Source: Pseudogulbenkiania sp. MAI-1 (GTDB taxonomy: Bacteria; Pseudomonadota; Gammaproteobacteria; Burkholderiales; Chromobacteriaceae). Taken from it: a stretch of DNA of 32,500 bases. Shown here piece after piece: positions 16,583 to 25,239 of this stretch (positions are counted from its first letter, which is position 1; each line of letters starts with the position of its first letter). The stretch is taken from assembly GCF_000527175.1 (NCBI RefSeq), contig NZ_AZUR01000001.1, positions 4,120,001 through 4,152,500 of the forward strand. The letters run 5' to 3'. A program made the translations under genes and the position numbers. Under the pieces are notes generated by a model that was not told where the DNA came from, did not search any database, and saw nothing but the letters and a program-made list of their open reading frames with translations.

Positions 16583-16607
16583 CAGCCCGGCCGATCCGGG
16601 CTGTTTT
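16583..16607 (+). terminator. Intrinsic terminator after dapD
   Basis: An 8-bp stem CAGCCCGG/CCGGGCTG (16583-16590 with 16596-16603), 5-nt loop and TTTT (16604-16607), 20 bp after the dapD stop codon. Confidence 0.85.
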
Positions 16608-16658
16608 GCTGGCGGGGTACACCCGGACACCCCCCGTTTCGTTGTGTGCGCCGCAACA

Positions 16659-16713
16659 GAACAGACTGTTCCACCCTCCGGATTTGGCGCGCGCCAATAC
16701 AACAGGATAAAAT
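16659..16713 (+). promoter_or_regulatory. mla operon promoter with two palindromes
   Basis: TTGGCG (16684-16689), an 18-nt spacer and TAAAAT (16708-16713) form a plausible sigma-70 promoter about 60 bp before mlaF. The -35 box is the left part of a perfect 14-bp palindrome, TTGGCGCGCGCCAA (16684-16697). A second palindrome, GAACA-GAC-TGTTC (16659-16671), lies 12 bp upstream of it. The first suits a repressor site, the second an upstream regulator site; no binding protein can be named. Confidence 0.5.
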
Positions 16714-16775
16714 CCGTCAATCGCCCGCCTAGGGCCCATACGCTCTTGCTTCATTAAGACGCAACCGAATTGTCC

Positions 16776-17594
16776 GTGTCCCAAGACGACTCATTCATCG
16801 AATTCAGACAGGTCCGCTTCGCCTACAACGATCGGCCGATCCTGACAGACATCAACCTGCGCATCCCGCGCGGCAAGCTGGTCGCCATCATGGGCGGCAG
16901 CGGCAGCGGGAAGACCACGCTGCTGCGCCTGATCTCGGGTCAGTACCGCCCGCAGCATGGCGCGGTGCTGGTCGACGGCCAGAACGTCGCCACCATGAAC
17001 GCGCGCGAGCTCTACGCCCATCGCCGCCGCATGGGCATGCTGTTCCAGTTCGGCGCGCTGTTCACCGACCTGTCGGTACACGACAACGTGGCGTTTCCGC
17101 TGCGCGAGCACACCAAGCTGCCGGAGTCGATGATCGCCGACCTGGTGACGATGAAGCTCAACGCCGTCGGCCTCAGGGGCACGCAAGCGCTGATGCCGGC
17201 CGAACTGTCCGGCGGCATGGCGCGCCGCGTGGCGCTGGCGCGCGCCATCGCGCTCGACCCGGAAATCATGCTCTACGACGAGCCGTTCACCGGCCTCGAC
17301 CCGATCTCGCTCGGCGTCATCGCCCACCTGATCAAGAAGCTCAACGACGCCTTGGGCACCAGCGCGGTGATGGTCACCCACGACGTGCACAAGTCGCTCG
17401 ACATCGTCGACTACGTCTATTTCGTCTCCAACGGCAGCATCGTCGCCGAAGGCACGCCGGACCAGGTGCGCGCCTCCGACTCGCCGTGGGTGCACCAGTT
17501 CGTGCACGGCGAGGCCGACGGCCCGGTGCACTTCGCCTACCCGGCCGAGCACAGCCTGGCCGACGACCTGGGCCTGGGAGCTACTCATGCTTGA
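16776..17594 (+). CDS. mlaF: MlaF, ATP-binding subunit of the phospholipid ABC transporter
   Basis: A 272-residue ABC ATPase that drives the inner-membrane MlaFEDB complex, which moves phospholipids between the periplasmic carrier MlaC and the inner membrane to keep outer-membrane asymmetry. Walker A GGSGSGKTT (40-48), Q loop LFQFGALF, signature LSGGMARR, Walker B IMLYDEPFTGLDP and H loop VTHD are all present. The MRGMLFQFGALFTDLSV-type stretch (here RMGMLFQFGALFTDLSV) is characteristic of MlaF. No ATG is available; GTG 16776 is chosen, with TTG 16770 the alternative, and neither has a good ribosome-binding site. It overlaps mlaE by 8 nt and is the first gene of the mla cluster. Confidence 0.95.
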   Translation: MSQDDSFIEFRQVRFAYNDRPILTDINLRIPRGKLVAIMGGSGSGKTTLLRLISGQYRPQHGAVLVDGQNVATMNARELYAHRRRMGMLFQFGALFTDLSVHDNVAFPLREHTKLPESMIADLVTMKLNAVGLRGTQALMPAELSGGMARRVALARAIALDPEIMLYDEPFTGLDPISLGVIAHLIKKLNDALGTSAVMVTHDVHKSLDIVDYVYFVSNGSIVAEGTPDQVRASDSPWVHQFVHGEADGPVHFAYPAEHSLADDLGLGATHA

Positions 17595-18372
17595 CACCCT
17601 GACCGCCCCGCTGCGCCACCTCGGCCACGTCACCATCAACGCCATCTGGCGTCTGGGCTTCGCCAGCCGCTTCCTGGCAGCCATCCTGCTGCTGTCCGGC
17701 CAGAGCTTCCGCCGCCTGCATCTGACCGTGCGTGAGGTGTACTTCGCTGGTGTGCTGTCGTTGATCATCATCGTGGTATCCGGCCTGTTCGTCGGCATGG
17801 TGCTGGGCCTGCAGGGCTACAACACACTGTCGCGTTTCGGCTCGGCCGACGCGCTGGGCGCGCTGGTGGCGCTGTCGCTGCTGCGCGAACTGGGCCCGGT
17901 GCTGGCCGCGCTGCTGTTCGCCAGCCGCTCCGGCAGCGCGATGACCGCCGAGATCGGCCTAATGAAGGCCACCGAACAGCTCGACGCCATGAGCGTGATG
18001 GCGGTCAACCCGATCGCCCGCGTGGTGGCGCCGCGCTTCTGGGCCGGCGTGATCTCGATGCCGGTGCTGGCCGCCCTGTTCAACGTCACCGGCATCTTCG
18101 GCGGCTATTTCGTCGGCGTGCAGTTGATCGGGCTCGACGAAGGCACCTTCTGGTCGCAGATGCAAAACTCGGTCGACCTGCACAACGATGTCATCAACGG
18201 TCTGATCAAGAGCCTGTTCTTCGGCATCGCCGTCACCTTGATTGCCGTTTTCGAAGGCTACGACGCCACTCCGACCGCGGCCGGCGTCTCCTCGGCCACC
18301 ACGCGCACCGTGGTCACCTCCGCCCTGGTGATCCTGGCGCTGGACTTTGTGCTGACCGCCTTCATGTTCTAG
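17587..18372 (+). CDS. mlaE: MlaE, permease subunit of the phospholipid ABC transporter
   Basis: A 261-residue inner-membrane permease with about five or six TM segments, the usual length. Family marks include the amphipathic N-terminal helix, LIIIVVSGLFVGMVLGLQGYNTL, the cytoplasmic coupling helix region ELGPVLAALLFASRSGSAMTAEIG and KATEQLDAMSVMAVNP. It pairs with MlaF (ATPase), MlaD (hexameric MCE ring) and MlaB. The start overlaps the mlaF stop, which indicates translational coupling. Confidence 0.96.
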   Translation: MLDTLTAPLRHLGHVTINAIWRLGFASRFLAAILLLSGQSFRRLHLTVREVYFAGVLSLIIIVVSGLFVGMVLGLQGYNTLSRFGSADALGALVALSLLRELGPVLAALLFASRSGSAMTAEIGLMKATEQLDAMSVMAVNPIARVVAPRFWAGVISMPVLAALFNVTGIFGGYFVGVQLIGLDEGTFWSQMQNSVDLHNDVINGLIKSLFFGIAVTLIAVFEGYDATPTAAGVSSATTRTVVTSALVILALDFVLTAFMF

Positions 18373-18386
18373 GAAAAGAAACCGTA

Positions 18387-18887
18387 ATGAAACGCTCGAC
18401 GATTGATTTGTGGGTCGGCATCTTTGTCGCCATCGGCATTGCCGCCGTGACCTTCCTGTCCCTCAAGGTGGCCAACCTGACGCCACAGAGCGCGGAGGCC
18501 AGCTACCCCTTGTACGCCGAGTTCGACAACATCGGCGGCCTCAAGGTCAAGGCGCCGGTCAAGTCCTCCGGCGTGGTGGTCGGCCGTGTGGCCAACATCG
18601 AACTCGACACCCAGCGCTACCTGGCCAAGGTCACCTTGTCGCTGGACAAGCGCTACCAGTTCAGCCGCGACACCAGCGCCGAAATCCTCACCGCCGGGCT
18701 GCTCGGCGAACAGTACATCGGCCTGGTGCAGGGCGGCGATCCGGACAACCTGAAACCCGGTGAACGCATCGGCCTGACCTCGTCGGCGCTGGTGCTGGAG
18801 CAACTGATCGGCAAGTTCATGCTGAACTTTGCCGAAAAAGGCGCTGCCAAAGAAGAAAGCCCCGCCGGCAGCAGTGGCGCGCTGTAA
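18387..18887 (+). CDS. mlaD: MlaD, MCE-domain substrate-binding subunit
   Basis: A 166-residue single-pass protein. The N-terminal TM anchor (DLWVGIFVAIGIAAVTFLSLKVA) is followed by one MCE domain (about 40-118) with YPLYAEFDNIGGLKVKAPVKSSGVVVGRV and the TAGLLGEQYIGL loop. A helix (LEQLIGKFMLNF) follows; in E. coli the equivalent helices form the hexameric pore through which lipid passes. The ribosome-binding site AGGAAA lies before ATG 18387. It is shorter than E. coli MlaD (183) only in its C-terminal tail. Confidence 0.95.
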   Translation: MKRSTIDLWVGIFVAIGIAAVTFLSLKVANLTPQSAEASYPLYAEFDNIGGLKVKAPVKSSGVVVGRVANIELDTQRYLAKVTLSLDKRYQFSRDTSAEILTAGLLGEQYIGLVQGGDPDNLKPGERIGLTSSALVLEQLIGKFMLNFAEKGAAKEESPAGSSGAL

Positions 18888-18939
18888 GCTCGCCGCCCGC
18901 CGGCTGCCCCATGACCCGTCTATAAAAGCGTGAACAATC

Positions 18940-19557
18940 ATGAAGAAACTGCTCATTACCCTGGCCATGATGTTGGGCCTCACCGTCCCGGCGCTGGCCG
19001 CCGACTCCCCCGTCGACATGGTGCGCGGCACCTCGCGTGAAGTCTTGGACCTGATCAAGCAGGATGACGGCAAGAACAGCGCCAAGATCCGCGATCAGGT
19101 CGAGAAAGTGGTGCTGCCGAAGTTCGACTTCCAGCGCATGACCGCGCTGGCGGTCGGCCGCGGCTGGCGTGAAGCCAACCCGCAGCAACAGACCGAGTTG
19201 ACCCAACAGTTCCAGAGTCTGCTGTCGCGCACCTATTCCTCCACCATGACACGCTTCAAGAACGCCCAGGTCGACATCAAGCCCAACGCCGTCTTCGCCA
19301 ACGACGGCCGCGAAGCCACGGTGAAATCGGAAGTGACGCTGCCCAGCAACGGCGAGAAGAAGCCGGTGGCGATCGACTACACCCTGTACAAGACCCCGCA
19401 GGGCTGGAAGGTGTACAACGTCAGCGTCGAGGGCGCCAGCCTGGTAACGGTGTACCGCAACCAGTTCAACGAGGAAATCCGTAAGAACGGCATCGACGGC
19501 CTGATCAAGGTGCTGCGCAGCAAGAACGACAACCTGGCCAAGGGCGCGGGGGCGTAA
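18940..19557 (+). CDS. mlaC: MlaC, periplasmic phospholipid carrier
   Basis: A 205-residue secreted protein (toluene-tolerance Ttg2 family) that shuttles phospholipids between outer-membrane MlaA and the inner-membrane MlaFEDB complex. A Sec signal peptide (residues 1-20, ending VPALA) is followed by the mature domain with VVLPKFDFQRMTALAVGRGWREA, the TYSSTMTRF segment, and a C-terminal domain with DYTLYKTPQGWKVYNVSVEGASLV. The last adenine of its TAA stop is the first base of the mlaB ATG. Confidence 0.95.
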   Translation: MKKLLITLAMMLGLTVPALAADSPVDMVRGTSREVLDLIKQDDGKNSAKIRDQVEKVVLPKFDFQRMTALAVGRGWREANPQQQTELTQQFQSLLSRTYSSTMTRFKNAQVDIKPNAVFANDGREATVKSEVTLPSNGEKKPVAIDYTLYKTPQGWKVYNVSVEGASLVTVYRNQFNEEIRKNGIDGLIKVLRSKNDNLAKGAGA

Positions 19558-19859
19558 TGGCGGACACGGCCGCTTCCGGCAGCTTGCAGCTCTCCGGCCG
19601 TATCGACATGGATTCCGCCGCCGATCATCTGGCTCGCTTGAAACGGCAGCTGAACGGTTCGTCGATACAGGAACTGGACCTGTCCGGCGTCACCGGCGCC
19701 GACTCGGCCGCGCTGGCACTGCTGCTGGAACTGCTGCGCCACGGCCGGGAGCGCGGCAACGCGTTGCGCCTCGGCCCGTTGCCGCCGACACTGGCCAGCC
19801 TGGCCCGCCTCTACGGGCTCGACGAACTGCTGGACGGCCATTGCAGGAGCCGGTCATGA
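19557..19859 (+). CDS. mlaB: MlaB, STAS-domain subunit
   Basis: A 100-residue STAS-domain protein. Within the Mla complex, MlaB binds MlaF and stabilises its ATPase activity. The core ELDLSGVTGADSAALALLLELL matches the STAS strand-helix that carries the conserved Ser/Thr in MlaB. It is overlapped at both ends: one base with mlaC and ATGA with mlaA, so translation is tightly coupled. Confidence 0.9.
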   Translation: MADTAASGSLQLSGRIDMDSAADHLARLKRQLNGSSIQELDLSGVTGADSAALALLLELLRHGRERGNALRLGPLPPTLASLARLYGLDELLDGHCRSRS

Positions 19860-20602
19860 GAATCGCCCCCCTCCTGCTGACCGTGGCGCTGGCCGGCTGT
19901 GCCAGCACCGCGCAAAGCCAGCTCGATCCACTCGAGCCGGTAAACCGCGCCGTCTACCGCTTCAACGACACCGCCGACCGGGCCGTGCTCAAGCCGGTCG
20001 CCGAAGGCTACCGCGCCGTCACCCCGCGCCCGGTCCGCATCGCCGTCGGCAACTTCTTCGACAACATCCGCGACGCCTACAGCGCCATCAACAACGCGCT
20101 GCGTGCCGACGCGCAGAAGGCCACCAACGACGTGATGCGCGTGGCGATCAACTCCACCTTCGGCCTGCTCGGCCTGATCGACATCGCCACACCGGCAGGC
20201 CTCGCCAACAACAAGACCACCCTGGGTGATACCTTCGCCTCGTGGGGCTGGAAGAACAGCAGCTACCTGGTGCTGCCGCTGTTGGGCCCCTCCACCGTGC
20301 GCGACGGCCTCGGCACCGCCGCCACCCTGGCCGCCAACCCCGAGCCGGGCGTGGTCTACCAGACCCATACCCAGCTGACCGCCGCCAGCGTGCTCAACGC
20401 CGTCAACACGCGCGCCCGGCTGCTCGGCCTGGAACAAACCGTGGACGAGGCCGCGCTCGATCCCTACTCCTACCTGCGCGACGCCTACCTGCAACTGCGT
20501 GCCAAACAGGTCGGAGCCGAGCTGCCCAAACCGTCATCTGAGGACGAAGAACTCGACATCGACCAGCTGGTGGCCCCGCCTGACGCCTCCGCCCCGCAGT
20601 AA
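19856..20602 (+). CDS. mlaA: MlaA (VacJ), outer-membrane phospholipid-removal lipoprotein
   Basis: A 248-residue lipoprotein. Signal peptide with lipobox LAGC (Cys15 as lipidation site) and the MlaA core DPLEPVNRAVYRFNDTADRAVLKPVAEGYR, VGNFFDNIRDAYSAINNALR, INSTFGLLGLIDIAT, and TFASWGWKNSSYLVLPLLGPSTVRDG. MlaA forms a ring in the outer leaflet-facing membrane and extracts mislocalised phospholipids for MlaC. AGGAG (19845-19849) lies 6 nt before ATG 19856. In E. coli mlaA is unlinked from mlaFEDCB; here it ends the operon, as in several betaproteobacteria. The acidic C-terminal tail (EDEELDIDQ) is unremarkable. Confidence 0.96.
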   Translation: MRIAPLLLTVALAGCASTAQSQLDPLEPVNRAVYRFNDTADRAVLKPVAEGYRAVTPRPVRIAVGNFFDNIRDAYSAINNALRADAQKATNDVMRVAINSTFGLLGLIDIATPAGLANNKTTLGDTFASWGWKNSSYLVLPLLGPSTVRDGLGTAATLAANPEPGVVYQTHTQLTAASVLNAVNTRARLLGLEQTVDEAALDPYSYLRDAYLQLRAKQVGAELPKPSSEDEELDIDQLVAPPDASAPQ

Positions 20603-20612
20603 GCCCCATCTC

Positions 20613-20668
20613 GGAGGCTTCGACCAACCGGCCGCCCATGGAGGCAGCCGCCATTGACCGAAGCCTCC
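20613..20668. repeat. Long-loop inverted repeat after mlaA
   Basis: GGAGGCTTCG (20613-20622) and CGAAGCCTCC (20659-20668) are perfect 10-bp arms around 36 nt, starting 11 bp after the mlaA stop codon. There is no T-run. It may stabilise the mla transcript end or act as a weak terminator. Nothing else is recognisable in the 204-bp gap up to the TetR-type gene apart from an AT-rich stretch near 20740-20755 that could hold its promoter. Confidence 0.5.
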
Positions 20669-20806
20669 CGTCCATAAGTCCGCCTCTCTTGGGCAATACT
20701 GCATCACCCCATGCCAGACCGCTAAAAACGAGAATTCCCTTATAACCAGTAGGCGAATGACCGACCTGCCGTTAAACTCGCCGGTTACATCAGATCACCG
20801 AGAACC

Positions 20807-21454
20807 ATGGCACGTCGCACCCGAGAAGAAGCCGAGCAAACCCGCTGCCGCATCCTGGACACCGCCGAGGCGCTGTTCAGCACGCATGGCGTTTCCCGCA
20901 CCACGCTGGCCACCATCGCTGGTGCCGCCGGCCTGACCCGCGGCGCCGTCTACTGGCACTTCGTGGACAAGCTCGACCTGTACCGGGCCATGCTCGACCG
21001 CATCATCCCCCACTTCGATACCCGCCGGAACGAATTGCAACAAGCTGCAGCACACGACCCGGCGCAGGCGCTGTGGAGATTCAGCAACACTCTGCTCAGT
21101 TCGGTCGCCCAAGACCCACGCCTGCAGCGCGTGCTGCAAGTCATCTTCCTGCGTACCGAGCACGTCGACGAACTGGCGCCGGTCCAGGAGCAGTGCGTCG
21201 CCAAGATGCGCGAGGCCCACTTCACCCTGACCCAGATCCTGCTGGCAGCCCAGGCCCGCGGCCAGTTGCAGCCGCACGTCCAGCCGGTGATGGCGGCACA
21301 GTCGTTGCAAGCGCTGCACGACGGCCTGCTGCGCATCTGGCTCGCCGACGCGCAACGCTTCGACTTGGCGCACGACACGCCGGCATTGCTCTCCAGCCTG
21401 TACCACGGCCTGTTCAAAGCCGAGGTGCTGGAACAACTTTCCCCCCGCCCCTGA
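20807..21454 (+). CDS. TetR/AcrR-family transcriptional regulator
   Basis: A 215-residue repressor. The N-terminal HTH (about 10-57) has the AcrR/MtrR/TtgR look: RCRILDTAEALFSTHGVSRTTLATIAGAAGLTRGAVYWHFVDKLDLYRAML. The C-terminal ligand domain (about 85-210) is helical and resembles the AcrR C-terminal domain. AcrR-type repressors usually sit next to RND pump genes; here there is no pump. It lies between mlaA and an ABC exporter pair, all on the plus strand. Likely targets are itself and the downstream exporter, possibly the mla operon. No Shine-Dalgarno is obvious before ATG 20807. Confidence 0.88.
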   Translation: MARRTREEAEQTRCRILDTAEALFSTHGVSRTTLATIAGAAGLTRGAVYWHFVDKLDLYRAMLDRIIPHFDTRRNELQQAAAHDPAQALWRFSNTLLSSVAQDPRLQRVLQVIFLRTEHVDELAPVQEQCVAKMREAHFTLTQILLAAQARGQLQPHVQPVMAAQSLQALHDGLLRIWLADAQRFDLAHDTPALLSSLYHGLFKAEVLEQLSPRP

Positions 21455-21462
21455 GCCGGCGG

Positions 21463-21468
21463 TATAAT
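21463..21468 (+). promoter_or_regulatory. Consensus -10 box before the ABC exporter
   Basis: TATAAT sits 30 bp before the ATG of the ABC ATPase gene, just after the TetR-type stop codon. The sequence 17-18 nt upstream (TTCCCC or TCCCCC) is a poor -35, so this promoter would be weak or would need an activator. Confidence 0.4.
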
Positions 21469-21497
21469 TCTCCCCTTTTACCCGACTCCCATCCGCC

Positions 21498-22399
<902 letters not shown>

Positions 22400-22400
<1 letters not shown>

Positions 22401-23155
22401 TGCAGGGCTTCCTGACCCTGTTCCGCAAGGAACTCGTCCGCTTCTGGAAGGTCTCTTTCCAGACCGTGGCGGCGCCGGTGCTGACCGCGCTGCTCTACCA
22501 GCTGATCTTCGCCCACGTGCTGTCCAGCCACGTCGAAGCCTACCCCGGCGTGAGCTACACCGCCTTCCTGATTCCCGGCCTGGCGATGATGTCGATGGCG
22601 CAAAACGCCTTCGCCAACAGCTCGTCCAGTCTGATCCAGTCCAAGATCACCGGCAACATCGTGTTCCTGCTGCTGCCGCCACTCACCGCGCTGGAGTTCT
22701 TCGCCGCCTACCTGCTGGCCTCGGTGGTGCGCGGGCTGGCGGTCGGCGCCGGCGTGCTGCTGATCACCTCCTGGTTCGGCCTCAGCCTGCCCGCCCACCC
22801 GCTATGGGTGCTGGCCTTCGCCCTGCTGGGCTCGGCGGTGCTGGGCACGCTGGGCGTGATCGCCGGCATCTGGGCCGAGAAATTCGACCAGCTGGCGGCG
22901 TTCCAGAACTTTTTGATCATGCCGCTGACTTTCCTGTCCGGCGTGTTCTATTCGATCCACAGCCTGCCGGCCTTCTGGCGCGCCGCGTCGCACGTCAACC
23001 CGGTGTTCTACATGATCGACGGGTTCCGCTACGGCTTCTTCGGCCAGGCCGACGTCAGCCCCTGGCTGTCGTTCGGCGTAGTCGGCACCAGTTTCATTTT
23101 GCTGTCCGCTCTGGCATTGTGGCTGCTTCAGCGTGGCTACAAGCTCAGACACTAG
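22400..23155 (+). CDS. ABC-2 type permease (YadH type)
   Basis: A 251-residue inner-membrane protein with six predicted TM helices and the ABC-2 signature near the C-terminus (LIMPLTFLSGVFYSIHSLP... VNPVFYMIDGFRYGFFG). The N-terminal cytoplasmic elbow is FLTLFRKELVRFWKV. It matches the YadH length of about 256. The start is ATG 22400, sharing an A with the TGA stop of the ATPase gene; an in-frame TTG 3 nt earlier is less likely. With the ATPase it forms a half-transporter dimer, probably exporting a lipid or lipid-linked molecule; this is inference from context. Confidence 0.92.
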
Positions 23156-23178
23156 GACAGTTCGCGAGGATTAAACGT

Positions 23179-23427
23179 ATGGCTACAACCGAACAGGTCA
23201 AACAGTACATCGCCGCCGGTCTCGACTGCACCCATCTCGAGGTGGAAGGCGACGGCCATCACTTCTACGCCGTGGTGGTGTCGGAAGCCTTTGCCGGCAA
23301 ACGCCTGATCGACCGGCACCGTCTGGTCAAGGAAGTGATCAAGGAACAGCTGCAAAGCAACGAGATCCACGCGCTCTCCATCGTCAAGGCGCAGACGCCG
23401 GACGAGTGGGCCAAACAACAGGGCTAA
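23179..23427 (+). CDS. ibaG: BolA-family protein IbaG
   Basis: An 82-residue BolA-fold protein. The pattern HLEVEGDGHHFYAVVVSEAFAGKRLIDRHRLVKEVIKEQLQSNEIHALSIVKAQTPDEW is diagnostic, including the histidine in RHR and the GDGHHF loop. IbaG (YrbA) partners with monothiol glutaredoxin in iron-sulfur handling and is linked to acid resistance in E. coli. GAGGA (23166-23170) lies 8 nt before ATG 23179. It sits 3 bp upstream of murA, the same ibaG-murA arrangement as E. coli. Confidence 0.93.
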   Translation: MATTEQVKQYIAAGLDCTHLEVEGDGHHFYAVVVSEAFAGKRLIDRHRLVKEVIKEQLQSNEIHALSIVKAQTPDEWAKQQG

Positions 23428-23430
23428 TCT

Positions 23431-24684
23431 ATGGACAAACTGCTCATCCGCGGCAACGGTCCGCTCAACGGCGAAATCCGCGTCTCCGGCGCCAAGAACG
23501 CCGCCCTCCCCATCCTGTGCGCCGGTCTGTTGACCGCCGACACGCTCAAGCTCAGCAACGTGCCGATGCTGCGCGACGTCTCCACCACCCAGAAGCTGCT
23601 GCAAGGCATGGGCGCGCGGGTGATGACCGACAACGTGCATGAGGTCGAGATCACCGGCGCCGGCATCGACAACCTGGTCGCCCCGTACGATCTGGTGAAG
23701 ACCATGCGCGCCTCCATCCTGGTGCTGGGTCCGACGCTGGCACGCTTCGGCGAGGCCACCGTCAGCCTGCCCGGTGGCTGTGCCATCGGCAGCCGTCCGA
23801 TCGAACAGCACATCAAGGGCCTGGTGGCGATGGGCGCCGACGTCACCATCGAGCACGGCTACGTCAAGGCCAAGGCGAAGCGGCTACGCGGTGCGCGCGT
23901 GGTAATGGACATGGTGACCGTCACCGGCACCGAGAACCTGCTGATGGCGGCGGTGCTGGCCGACGGCACCACGGTGCTGGAAAACGCCGCGCGCGAACCG
24001 GAGGTGACCGACCTCGCGCTGTGCCTGAACAAGATGGGGGCCAGGATCAGCGGCATCGGCAGCGACCGCTTGGTGATCGAAGGGGTGGAAGCCCTGCACG
24101 GCGCCGAGCACGCCATTATGCCGGACCGCATCGAGGCCGGCACCTTCCTGGTCGCCGCCGCCGCCAGCCAGGGCCACGTGGTGCTGCGCAACGCCGCGCC
24201 ACTCTCGATGGACGCCATCCTCGACAAGCTGGCGGAAGCCGGTGCCGTGGTCGAGGCCGGCGACGACTGGATCTCGCTCGACATGAAGCGCCGCCCCAAG
24301 TCGGTCAACCTGCGCACGCTGCCCTACCCGGCCTTCCCGACCGACATGCAGGCGCAGTTCATGACGCTCAACGCCATCGCCGACGGCGCTGCGGTGATGA
24401 CCGAGACCATCTTCGAGAACCGCTTCATGCATGTGCCGGAACTCAACCGCATGGGCGCCAACATCGAGATCGAGGGCAACACCGCCATCGTCAAGGGCGT
24501 AGAACGCCTGTCCGGCGCCACGGTGATGGCTACCGACCTGCGCGCCTCGGCCTCGCTGGTGATCGCCGGCCTGGTCGCCGACGGCGAGACCGTCGTCGAC
24601 CGCATCTACCACCTCGACCGTGGCTACGAGCACATCGAGCAGAAGCTGGGTGCCGTCGGCGCACAGATCGAACGCATCAGCTGA
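23431..24684 (+). CDS. murA: UDP-N-acetylglucosamine 1-carboxyvinyltransferase MurA
   Basis: A 417-residue enzyme, the standard MurA length. It transfers enolpyruvate from PEP to UDP-GlcNAc, the first committed step of peptidoglycan synthesis. The N-terminal GKNAALPI-type motif (here GAKNAALPI) contains Lys22, the catalytic loop LPGGCAIGSRPIEQH has Cys117 (fosfomycin-sensitive type, not Asp), and RIEAGTF, FPTDMQAQF and DLRASASLV follow. It closes the mla-exporter-ibaG-murA block and is followed by a strong terminator, so the hisG found next in related genomes is not here. Confidence 0.97.
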   Translation: MDKLLIRGNGPLNGEIRVSGAKNAALPILCAGLLTADTLKLSNVPMLRDVSTTQKLLQGMGARVMTDNVHEVEITGAGIDNLVAPYDLVKTMRASILVLGPTLARFGEATVSLPGGCAIGSRPIEQHIKGLVAMGADVTIEHGYVKAKAKRLRGARVVMDMVTVTGTENLLMAAVLADGTTVLENAAREPEVTDLALCLNKMGARISGIGSDRLVIEGVEALHGAEHAIMPDRIEAGTFLVAAAASQGHVVLRNAAPLSMDAILDKLAEAGAVVEAGDDWISLDMKRRPKSVNLRTLPYPAFPTDMQAQFMTLNAIADGAAVMTETIFENRFMHVPELNRMGANIEIEGNTAIVKGVERLSGATVMATDLRASASLVIAGLVADGETVVDRIYHLDRGYEHIEQKLGAVGAQIERIS

Positions 24685-24706
24685 TCGCCGATCCATTGCA
24701 AACGAC

Positions 24707-24744
24707 ACACCCCGGCAAGCTCAGGCTTGCCGGGGTGTTTTTTT
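24707..24744 (+). terminator. Strong intrinsic terminator after murA
   Basis: A perfect 14-bp stem, ACACCCCGGCAAGC (24707-24720) with GCTTGCCGGGGTGT (24725-24738), loop TCAG, followed by a T-run through 24744. It ends the envelope gene block 22 bp after the murA stop. Confidence 0.93.
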
Positions 24745-24765
24745 GCCTGTCAGAAAAGACATCAC

Positions 24766-24773
24766 AGTTGCCC
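24766..24773 (+). repeat. IS66 target-site duplication, left copy
   Basis: AGTTGCCC directly abuts the left inverted repeat of the IS66-family element. An identical copy follows the right end at 29454-29461. Eight base pairs is the usual duplication for IS66. Confidence 0.95.
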
Positions 24774-24796
24774 GTAAGCATCCGGTCAGCACCGTC
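24774..24796 (+). repeat. IS66 left terminal inverted repeat
   Basis: Begins GTAAGCATCC; pairs with the right end at 29431-29453 with four mismatches clustered at positions 5-8 of 23. Confidence 0.92.
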
Positions 24797-24827
24797 TGGA
24801 GTTCTCACGTGGAATGATGAGAATAAA

Positions 24828-24851
24828 TGTCCACTTATGAATAGATGGACA
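24828..24851 (+). promoter_or_regulatory. Inverted repeat before IS66 tnpA
   Basis: TGTCCA (24828-24833) and TGGACA (24846-24851) are inverted arms 12 nt apart and extend imperfectly outward. The same stretch also reads as a near-direct repeat, ATGTCCACTTA and ATGGACACTTA. It lies 8 bp before the tnpA start and could control IS66 transcription or translation. Confidence 0.4.
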
Positions 24852-24858
24852 CTTAATC

Positions 24859-25239
24859 TTGAACGAGATCTCGCCTACCGCTGAACCGGCTCGCTCCCGT
24901 CGCACACGATACTCGCTGGAGTTCAAGCAGCGTCTTGTCCAAGCAAGCTTTGCTCCAGGGGCTTCGATTGCTCGACTCGCGCGCGAACATGGACTCAACG
25001 CCAATCAGCTATTTAATTGGCGCTATCAATATCGCAAGGGACAGCTCGGGCCAGTCAGTCCGTCTCCGCTCCTGTTGCCGGTCGATATCATCGATGCCAT
25101 GGCGGCACCCGCTTCGACCTCACCAACACCTCAGACCGCTAGCCGCCTGGAGCTGACCCTGGCCAAAGGCCGTCTCAGCATACACGGACGCCCCGATCCG
25201 GAGACGCTGCGCCTGGTGTTGCAGGTACTGACCGCATGA
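24859..25239 (+). CDS. tnpA: IS66 accessory protein TnpA (HTH)
   Basis: A 126-residue protein with an N-terminal helix-turn-helix of the IS66/IS3 type: RRTRYSLEFKQRLVQASFAPGASIARLAREHGLNANQLFNWRYQYRKGQL. The C-terminal half (TASRLELTLAKGRLSIHG) fits TnpA of IS66 elements. It is needed with TnpB for transposition in the family and probably binds the element ends. The only usable start in this frame is TTG 24859, because the next upstream codon set reaches a stop at 24838-24840. It overlaps tnpB as ATGA. Confidence 0.88.
   Translation: MNEISPTAEPARSRRTRYSLEFKQRLVQASFAPGASIARLAREHGLNANQLFNWRYQYRKGQLGPVSPSPLLLPVDIIDAMAAPASTSPTPQTASRLELTLAKGRLSIHGRPDPETLRLVLQVLTA

Noticed and set aside
19557..19859. 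MlaB STAS protein as the partner-switching target of the REC-ATPase regulator
   Set aside because: It is embedded between mlaC and mlaA with overlapping codons and matches MlaB; it is 12 kb from the regulator and no evidence links them.
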